Assembly: GCF_002775205.1 (NCBI RefSeq) | Contig: NC_036445.1 | Span: 1,384,802 to 1,448,801 of the forward strand | DNA: 64,000 nucleotides | Origin: Xiphophorus maculatus | Taxonomy: Eukaryota > Chordata > Actinopteri > Cyprinodontiformes > Poeciliidae | Direction: 5' to 3' | Shown: positions 56,601 through 64,000 of the stretch, in pieces | Layout: every line of letters begins with the position of its first letter | How positions within the stretch are numbered: position 1 is the first letter of the stretch | Program-made: the position numbers and the translations under genes | Notes under the pieces: generated by a model | Database searches by the model: none | The model's input: only the letters and a program-made list of their open reading frames with translations | What the model was told of the DNA's origin: nothing

Positions 56601-59600
56601 CCTGGATCTTGCTTTAATTTCTGTGGTTCCATGTTTCACTCGCACATCTTGTACACAATATAAATAGACTGATTACAAGTGTTAAAGCTGTAGTATTTAA
56701 CTTTTTTTTTTTTTTAAATGTACAGTATGTCCAGATAGATGGATCGATCAATAATACTTCAATAATTGGGTTTTACTCAATTATTGGTTTTGTCTGGTCA
56801 CTGGCTCCACAGGTTCATGAAGTTGGAGTTTTAAAACCACCTCATTTTCCACCACACCGTTCAGGTGTGGGAGTTTTTGCCAGCTGTACAAATAAAATGC
56901 AGCTCCTTTCCTACCTGTTGCTGCACACTGCACATTAGGTGGCTGAAAGAGCACAACTACTATTAGCATTGACATTAATACAGCCAGCTCTTACAGTAGC
57001 TTTGCACAAATGGCAGTTATTATCAGTGGGTTGAATTTTACACTACAATGCTTCTAAATGTTAAGTCTAATATGAAATATTTGCAGTAGAAAATGGTTTA
57101 TATTTCTGTGTAAGTATCATGAAACAGTGGTGTTTCTATGCATGTTTAACATTCGGTGAGAATCTAGCAGCCATTACGCTTTCTCTAGACACAAAGTATT
57201 GTCTGCTAGGTGAAGGCATCTTAATTTATAGTGCTGTTTGAAGCAGCTGTGAGTGTCTGCTTGTTTTGTGTGTTTGGACAGGCTGTTTCAGGGGTTGTCA
57301 CAGCTTGTCCAGACAGCATTAGTTGTGCATTTTTATGCCCATTCATTCCTTTTTTCCCCCCCAATTACATAAAGTTCTGTGAAAAAGAAAAAAAACACCT
57401 TTTTCCTCCTCAACCTTATTTAAATGTTTGTATATTTGAGGTTTTCAAGGCTGAAAAAAATCCAAGAGAGGATCTAAATTATTATAAAGATTATTAATTA
57501 TTTAATTTAATATTTATTATATTAAATATTAAAAATATTTATATATATATATATTAATTATAAAGTTATTCTCTAAAGAAATTAAATATCAAACAAGATA
57601 TCTATTAGTCTGGAAAGAGTTGCAAAGCCATTTCCTAGGATATTGGGACATTCCCAGGAACATCTGGCCTACAAAATTTACTCTTAAAAAGTAATGCTGA
57701 CTCATCAAGGAGGTCACAAAAGACTCTGGAATAACATCTAAACCATGCTTGCATCACTTGGCTTCACAAAATACGATGATTTAAAGGTCATATAGAGACA
57801 GTAAAATTGCACTTTTAGGAGCGTTTCAATATCAAAACCAGTGCTGACCAAAATATTCGAAAGGTTCTGAACTTACCAAGAAACATCTAGATGAGCCCAA
57901 AGATGTTTGGAGATGTATTTTGTGATGGGGGTGGGGAAGTACAACTATTTTGAAGGTGTGTGTCTTCTGGAAACAAAACCATACCACCAGTTAAGCATGG
58001 GGGTGGTGGTGTGATGATATGGAGCTGCTTTGTTTCTTCAGTACTGGGGTGAATTGCTGTTATTGTTGGAACTATGAAATCTGGCAGGAAATCCTGAAGC
58101 CTCTAATAGCAATAATCCTGAGCAACCCCAGCAAATTCACCTCTGAATTTTATTTTATTTTTTTAAAATTGTACTCTGAAGGACCTGGTTAATTTGACTT
58201 TTCAGTTTTTTGTTCATAAGCTCAATGTATGCAAGAAGAGTTAATTCTGTACTAGACAACTATTTGTAAAGATTATTTTGTGTGAGAGACATGTTTTATT
58301 TCTTTGCAGCAGATTTTAGTCGTCAGTGTTTGAGGACAGTTTCTGAAACATGTTTTATTTCTTTGCAATGTTTTGGCAGGAAATTAACTCCATACAAAAA
58401 GTGGAACAGAAGAAATTTGTAAGGAGGGGGGGAATACTTTTCACAGTTCTGTGAAAATCAAAGTTGATTCTTTAACTGAGGAGATAAATTCTCCCTGTAT
58501 TTCTCAGTGATGTACTTTAAATGTCATTTAAAATGTTTTCCATTTTCTCTGATAGACTTTCCGTTGCCTATCTGTCCATTTCTGTTCTCCTATAATCAGT
58601 CTCTTTTGTTGATCTCCCTCAGCTCTCAGCCTGGTGTGTTTCTCTCTCCCTCCTTTTCTCCTCCTCCTCCTACTCTCTGCTGCCTACTTTTCCTCCAGCG
58701 CTCCACTGACATCATATACCGCTGTAGTTCAAACCCCACCATCATCACTAATCTCTTTCTCTCCCTGTTCTCCTACGCCGTCTCCCACACAGCGTCCTCT
58801 CCAAAAAAGATGAGAGGGGCGCATTTTTCTGAAATATTATGTAAAGACACTCGCAACAGCGGGGGTAACGGTGTGTTTATCTGAGGACAATTTGGGTTGA
58901 GAGTGCAAATGAAAGGGACAGTGCACTTTGCAACAAATGAGAGGCGATCAGCGCGGATGCGTCCGATTGCTCGCCCGGCTTTGGGTGTCGGTAAAGAATG
59001 GGGTTTATTTACTTGAAATAATCACAGGCTGCTGAACTTTAAGGTCAGTGTGTTGGATCCTGCAGCCGCTTCTGGTAGTGTTGTAATTTAGCAGCAGGAC
59101 CAGATGGCACTGTCAGACTGTAAGTTACCCGGCAGAGAGGGGGAGGTCAGCGCACGCTGGGAAACACTACAGAGACAAAGGGAAAGAAGGAGGCTAATAT
59201 GTTCGGAGGGTTGTTAGCGCATGAGAAATGTATAATTCAGGATAAGTCGTGACTGGACTGCATGAAGCCTCTCCCTGCCAGTTACCTGATCGTAAGCAGA
59301 TCACAGTGATGAGGCCAAAGCCGCCTGCTGGCCTCTGACCTCGGCTTGTGCAGCACTGGCAGAAGTTTGGTTTGCAGAGCGCTGACCACACATACAGTCA
59401 CCTTGGCAATGACAATCAATCCCTCCAACAAGGCTATGACATCACTGCAAAGAAAAGGAGATGAGGAGGAGGAAGATGAAGGGGGGGGAGGCATCTCTGG
59501 CTCTACAAAACCTCTGCAGCATCCCAGCTGAAGCCCCAACGTTCAGGAGACAGACGCAAGAGCAAGACAATCATCATCATCATCAGCATCGTCCTCCCAA

Positions 59601-60523
59601 TTCCATCAGAGCGTGGAAGCGAGGAGAAGGAGGTGGAGCCAGCCGAGTGAGAAACTGATGCTCCCAGCAGGTGCCAACAAGTGAGAGGAGCTGAGAGTCT
59701 GAGAAGGTGGGAATGGAGAAGAGTCTGTGAGAGGAGAAGACACCCAGCGCTCCGAGAGAGAACAAACATCAGGTGAGGTTTTCTACTTTCATCCTTTCAT
59801 TTTTACTCTTATTGTACAGTTTATATCTTCTTAGTTAGGATTATGTTTATGAAAACTCAATGAAATAACCCTGAGCACAGATATATGTTAAGTTTGAAAA
59901 AACAGACAAAATGAAGATGCATTTTGAATGACTACACAGAATGTTTCTAGCTACATCATATCAGCTAAAGTTAATGTAGTTCACACTATTAAAAATATTT
60001 TTATTTAAATAACTTAGTTATGTTTAATTTCTTTTCCTTGCGTAGCTGAACCTGGAATAAAATATAATTAATTTAATAAGGTCGCCTATTTCTTTTTGCT
60101 ACTTTTTGACAGCTGGTGTCTATTCGAAATTTAAATAAATTAATTAAACCTGGCCACAGCTGTAGATTTAATTGGCTAAAATTTTAGTTTATATTATATG
60201 TATATGCAGTAAAGCATTTGTTTTATTCCAAAGCTTACATCTCTAAAATAAACACACAAAAGATTTTTTATATTGAATGTCTCTTTCTTTGGACTAAACG
60301 CATCTTAAATTGCTCAGCCGGAGGCAGCCTATTACTTCCTGTCACATACGCTACATGCATGACTGTATGTTTGTCTCAAAATACACAGAAAATGTGATAT
60401 CTTGATTAAAAACAACGTTTGTTTTTGAAATTCATGAATTTTCCTCCACCCTCAGTGTTCAGATCTCTGCAGCAACCAGCACGTTTTCCGGTCCTCGTCT
60501 CTACTGCCGTTATTCCCGCTGCC
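56601..60523. other. ncapd2-natriuretic peptide spacer, with the hormone gene's leader
   Basis: 56601-57600 is AT-rich, with an (AT)n stretch near 57535-57560. A Tc1-like relic occupies about 57603-58453. From about 58560 the composition shifts toward GC and pyrimidine-rich DNA, and this should be the promoter region of the C-type natriuretic peptide gene. A non-coding leader exon probably ends at 59773 (CATCAG then GTGAGG) and joins acceptor CCCTCAG at 60455, leaving 68 bases of leader before the ATG. Short frames between 59190 and 59770 are purine-rich artefacts or possible upstream ORFs. Confidence 0.45.
57603..58453 (+). mobile_element. Degenerate Tc1/mariner transposon (5'-truncated)
   Basis: Transposase-derived sequence is readable in pieces: GTCTGGAAAGAGTTGCAAAG, CAAGGAGGTCACAAAAGACT, AAACATCTAGATGA, GGAAGGTGTGTGTCTTCTGG-like sequence near 57950, GTTAAGCATGGGGGTGGTGG, and CAGCAAATTCACCTCTGAAT. 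It ends in GGGGGGAATACTTTTCACAG, a decayed terminal repeat. Internal segments are missing and the left terminal repeat is absent, so it is a dead relic of a different Tc1 subfamily from those in emg1 and ing4. Confidence 0.8.
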
Positions 60524-61093
60524 ATGCTGCGCCCCGTGCTGCTGTGTGCCGCTCTGCTCCTCCTGACTCCCTTTGAGGTGACAGAGGCTCGCGCTCTCCA
60601 TCCTGCTCCTGATGCTGCGCAGGTACGCTGGGTGGGAAAACAGGTGGACTGAGTGAGGAGAATACAGAGTGGAACAGCGGAGGAAAATGAAATGTTGTGC
60701 TGATTGAATTATTCCCCCTTGTGCACACCCTGAAAATTAGATTTCCTTTTTTTTCCCCTTCCCTCTGTGTAGTTTCTGGAGCAGTTTCTGGAGCGCTACA
60801 ATGACCTCCTGACCCTGGACGACCTGGAGAACATGTTGAACAGCCAGCCAGAGGATCAGTCCACTGCCGCCGCCGCTGCCTCCTCCTCCTCCTCCTCTGG
60901 GGTCAAAGCAGCTGAGTACCCTAAGTGGGCTGATGTCCAGACACAGCCGGAGACCCCCTGGCTCCGGCTGCTGAAGGGGGCCCTGGCCATGCAGAGGGAA
61001 GCAGAACCAGAGAGGTCACGGAGGGGATGGAACAAAGGATGCTTTGGCTTGAAACTGGACCGGATCGGGTCCATGAGCGGACTTGGCTGTTAG
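60524..61093 (+). CDS. C-type natriuretic peptide precursor (CNP-like)
   Basis: Two coding exons, 60524-60622 and 60773-61093, join in phase 0 and encode 139 aa. The chosen ATG opens a clear signal peptide (MLRPVLLCAALLLLTPFEVT, cleavage near EA/RA). The pro-region contains ERYNDLLTLDDLENMLNSQP, Ala and Ser runs, and LLKGALAMQ. A furin-type site RSRR (about 114-117) precedes the 22-residue mature peptide: GWNKG, then the 17-residue ring CFGLKLDRIGSMSGLGC closed by a Cys-Cys bridge. There is no C-terminal tail after the last Cys, which is diagnostic of CNP as opposed to ANP or BNP. CNP binds the guanylyl cyclase receptor NPR-B. Teleosts have up to four CNP genes and I cannot tell the subtype from sequence alone, so no symbol is given. 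Confidence 0.93.
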
Positions 61094-63955
61094 TGGAGAG
61101 AGGAGAAAAAGATGAGACTGGGCGCATCCTTCTTAGATACACTCACACACAGGCATTCACCTGCAGAAACAGGATGTTTACATGTAGTTTCTCTGTAGTT
61201 TGGTGTAATGTGGTTTAAACCAGCATAGATCAGATGCCTCACACTTCACTACAGTATTAGAACATCCTAGCTTTGTTCTCATTAAATCCTCACAGTATGT
61301 GCAGTAAATGTAGACACGTTTTGACTTTTTTGTGTGTAACAAAGACATGGAGATCCAAAGACAATGGCACCTGTAAACCATCTGCAGTTTATTTTTATGT
61401 TCACTTCTGATTTGCATGAATAAATGGATTTGACATTTGGGGTGCTCTGCTTTTTTGCTCATAGAAATTCAATTCTTGCCCACTCGCAAAGCCCACATGG
61501 TTCACTCCCTATTGACACCTGTCATCTCAATTTCTCCTTCAGCGTGGAGATTTGCATCCTCATGACATCTTGTTTTAACTTGATGATTTATTGAATGTTC
61601 TTGTGGCTGTTGGAAGAAGTTCACTCCTTCCCCCGTCATTCTGCTGCTTGGACCTGCTGCCACGTCCAAAACGCTTTATTGAACTGCCAACACAGGAAAG
61701 TTCCCAACGGGGGTTGGGGGGAAATGAAAACGATTTCATGTCTGTGAGACGGAGCTGATGTGGTTCTACATGGAAAACATGCTTACATATGAGCCTGCCA
61801 ACAGCGATATGAAGCAAATGTTCTTTTAGAGTACAGATATGAGTCATATATATATATATATATATTGAAAACTTCCTGGTTATTCCACCAAATATTGATT
61901 TCTGAGCTCTTCCCATGTTAAAATATTACTATTGTTTATAAATGAATATTAACTTGTTTTCTTTGCATCATTTGAGATCTGAGAGCGCTGCATCTTTTTT
62001 GTTATTTTGACCATTTCTGCAAATAAATACTACATTTTTGCTTGTATTTTTGGAGACATATTGTCAGTAGTTCATAGAATGAAATAATGTTCATTTTACT
62101 CAAACATAAACCTATAAAAAGTAACTTCAAAGAAACTGATCATTTTAAATGGTCTCTTAGTTTTTCCCAGAGCTGTATACAGTATATGTGCTTGCTGTTT
62201 GCCTCACGGCTCCAGAACAGGATGAGATACAAAGGACTCATTTGTACCAAACAAACAAAAATGTTACATTGTACTGTCAAAAAAAGGGGAAAGTAATAAA
62301 GAGTTGGATGTAAAGGAAGTCAGTGTTTCAGGATTTTTGCAGTTGTCCATACAGAGGATCATTAAACTGAATGCTGTTTTTCCATGTTTGGTTCTGATTC
62401 TGGGGATGCAGAGCAGACATGAACCTGAAGACCTGAAGGGTTGGTACAACGACAATTCAGCCAATATGTATAAACTAACGGATTTTAAAGTCTATTTTCA
62501 GAACTGCAAGCTCCATCTTCCTGGTTTTAGAGAGAACGTGAGCAGCAGCAGCGTTATGGATCAGCTGCAATTTTCTGATTGCAGTTTACCATAAAAGCAT
62601 TAATGAGTTTATCAAGATATTGTTGGAACATTAGTCTTAATTTTCCAAATGCTCTGCAGGTGATAGAAGGCCTTATGTGTCTCCAAAGGTTCATGTTTCT
62701 GGCCTAATCACCATTTTCCGGCTGTAATAACTAAAGCCTAGTGCTGACTCTTGATTGTTTCTCTAGGTCTGAAGGTAATTATTTAAATTTTGTTTTTATT
62801 CACATGGATAAAGATACATTGACACATCCATTCCTTTAATTTCTTTATGCATCTTCTCAACGCTTGAATGTGTTCATAGTCAGAATGGGCTGCATAGTCA
62901 CCTGGTGACACGTTAATGTAGAGCTATACATCATCTGCAAAGTTAAGACAACTTCAATTATTTGTAATAACCTAAACTAGAGAAACAGAAGTATTAAATA
63001 GGAGGAACCCCCATTCTAGCCTTTGGGTTAACCTGCATGTGACTTTTGTCAACCTCAATGAAAAATTAGCCAGCTATTAACATGAAGAACGTAATTTCCA
63101 AGGTAATTCCCCTGTTTGGTTTAGGTGTGTTTTTGCAGGGGTAATTCAAAATCCACGCAGGAAGGCAGCCTGGAGGAACATTAGTGCCCACATCTGAAAT
63201 GAGGTCTTGTGGGCAAAATGAGAGAAAATAAAGTCCATTATCAGCTGGCAGGGAAAGTGGATGCCCACACTTTGCCTGCAGCAAAACATAGTAAACAAGA
63301 GCCATCCAAGTCTGGAGTGATGATGCTATGATGTGCAGCCATGGCAGCATGAATATGAGTCATCAGTTAAAAAAACACATTCCTATGTCCAAATCACAAA
63401 ATTTAGTAAAGAGTTTCCAAATGATTTTAAAAAGTTTGATGGATACTGGAAGGAAATCATGTTAACTGAAAAAAGCACAAGCTATAAAGTGTAAATGTCT
63501 AGTTTTCTGGATTTGGAGACAGCAGGTCCTCCAGCTTTTAGGCAAAGTTGTTCAAGGCTGAATTATTTTGCATATGCAGAACAAAGACATTATTTCAACA
63601 TAACTCAACATTTTCACCTTTTCATACAAGGTAGATGTGGTTTTTAATTACCTAAAGGTTACAAAACAAAGTAAAAGAAAAAACTAACTTCATGTCTTGT
63701 AGACATCAGATAATTTTGGGTACTTGTCTTTCATTCCACCGAATCAAAACACCTAGAAACTGCAGGGAGGCATTTCTGCTATTGATCGTTTGGATGATTC
63801 TGTCTTTGTCACATTGACTTTGCTCATGCTACACCTCACTTCTGATTCACAGCGTCGAATCCCCACTCCATAAAATTAACCTTTTATATATATAATAACT
63901 AATTCTTTGCATAAATAATCTCCCTTTTCATTCTTTCTGGATAATTATTGCCAGC
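61094..63955. other. CNP gene 3' UTR and downstream spacer
   Basis: AATAAA at 61419-61424 probably ends the natriuretic peptide mRNA. A (TA)n run lies at about 61848-61864. No further gene is supported. 63090-63350 is moderately GC-rich complex sequence that could be a regulatory element or an old repeat fragment. Confidence 0.45.
61419..61424 (+). terminator. Poly(A) signal of the CNP-like gene
   Basis: AATAAA 326 bases after the stop codon. Confidence 0.6.
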
Positions 63956-63956
63956 A

Positions 63957-64000
63957 AAGTGACTTCCAAAAGTATTTATTCCCCTTAAACCTTCATTTTT
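63957..64000 (+). mobile_element. Left end of a Tc1/mariner-like element running out of the window
   Basis: AAGTGACTTCCAAAAGTATT then TATTCCCCTTAAACCTTCAT matches the terminal sequence of fish Tc1-like elements (CAGTGACTTGCAAAAGTATTC, then CCCCTTGAACTT). The rest lies beyond the window, so length and state are unknown. Confidence 0.6.

Noticed and set aside
1-64000. Retrovirus-like, LTR or Polinton-type elements and CRISPR arrays
   Set aside because: None was recognised; all mobile DNA seen is of plain DNA-transposon type, and the only regularly spaced repeats are microsatellites.

Overview
The window is a vertebrate nuclear chromosome segment, almost certainly from a teleost fish. All genes are split by short GT-AG introns and have vertebrate orthologues. 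Decayed Tc1/mariner and hAT-type elements of the kinds common in fish sit in introns and spacers, and the last gene encodes a fish-type prepro-C-type natriuretic peptide. I cannot name the species.

Layout, left to right: the last coding bases of zyxin (zyx, +); a complete Kell-type M13 ectoenzyme (kel, +, 18 coding exons); an intron-containing, very basic linker-histone-like gene (+); emg1 (-), which converges on it; nop2 (+), divergent from emg1 across a short shared promoter; ing4 (+); ncapd2 (+, 31 coding exons over about 24 kb); and a C-type natriuretic peptide precursor (+). zyx and kel match the human 7q34 pair. emg1, nop2, ing4 and ncapd2 match human 12p13.31. Two genes make ribosome-biogenesis RNA methyltransferases (EMG1 for 18S rRNA, NOP2 for 28S rRNA); ing4 and ncapd2 act on chromatin and chromosomes; the natriuretic peptide is a secreted hormone.

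The most notable content is non-coding. Three introns of ncapd2 each carry a copy of a composite C/D-H/ACA guide RNA that I identify as U85/SCARNA10. Its two guides can be read against U5 snRNA: one places the D-box methylation site on C45 and the other forms a pseudouridylation pocket for U46. Copy 1 looks canonical, with a Cajal-body (CAB) tetramer in both apical loops. Copies 2 and 3 are closer to each other, lack those loop tetramers, and copy 3 also has a changed methylation guide. This looks like duplication and divergence of a scaRNA inside one host gene.

The second notable point is the Kell protein. The fold and many family-specific stretches are kept, but the zinc/catalytic HExxH is KDIFH, the substrate-binding NAYYS is changed and the Asp of ExxxD is lost, so it should be a pseudoprotease. 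It also lacks the juxtamembrane cysteine that links human Kell to XK.

The rest is intron and spacer: Tc1/mariner remnants, a MITE, an hAT-like element with 8-bp target duplications, simple repeats, and several ncapd2 intron stretches that look like candidate conserved regulatory DNA. I saw no retroviral or Polinton-like sequence, no tRNA or rRNA gene and no CRISPR array.
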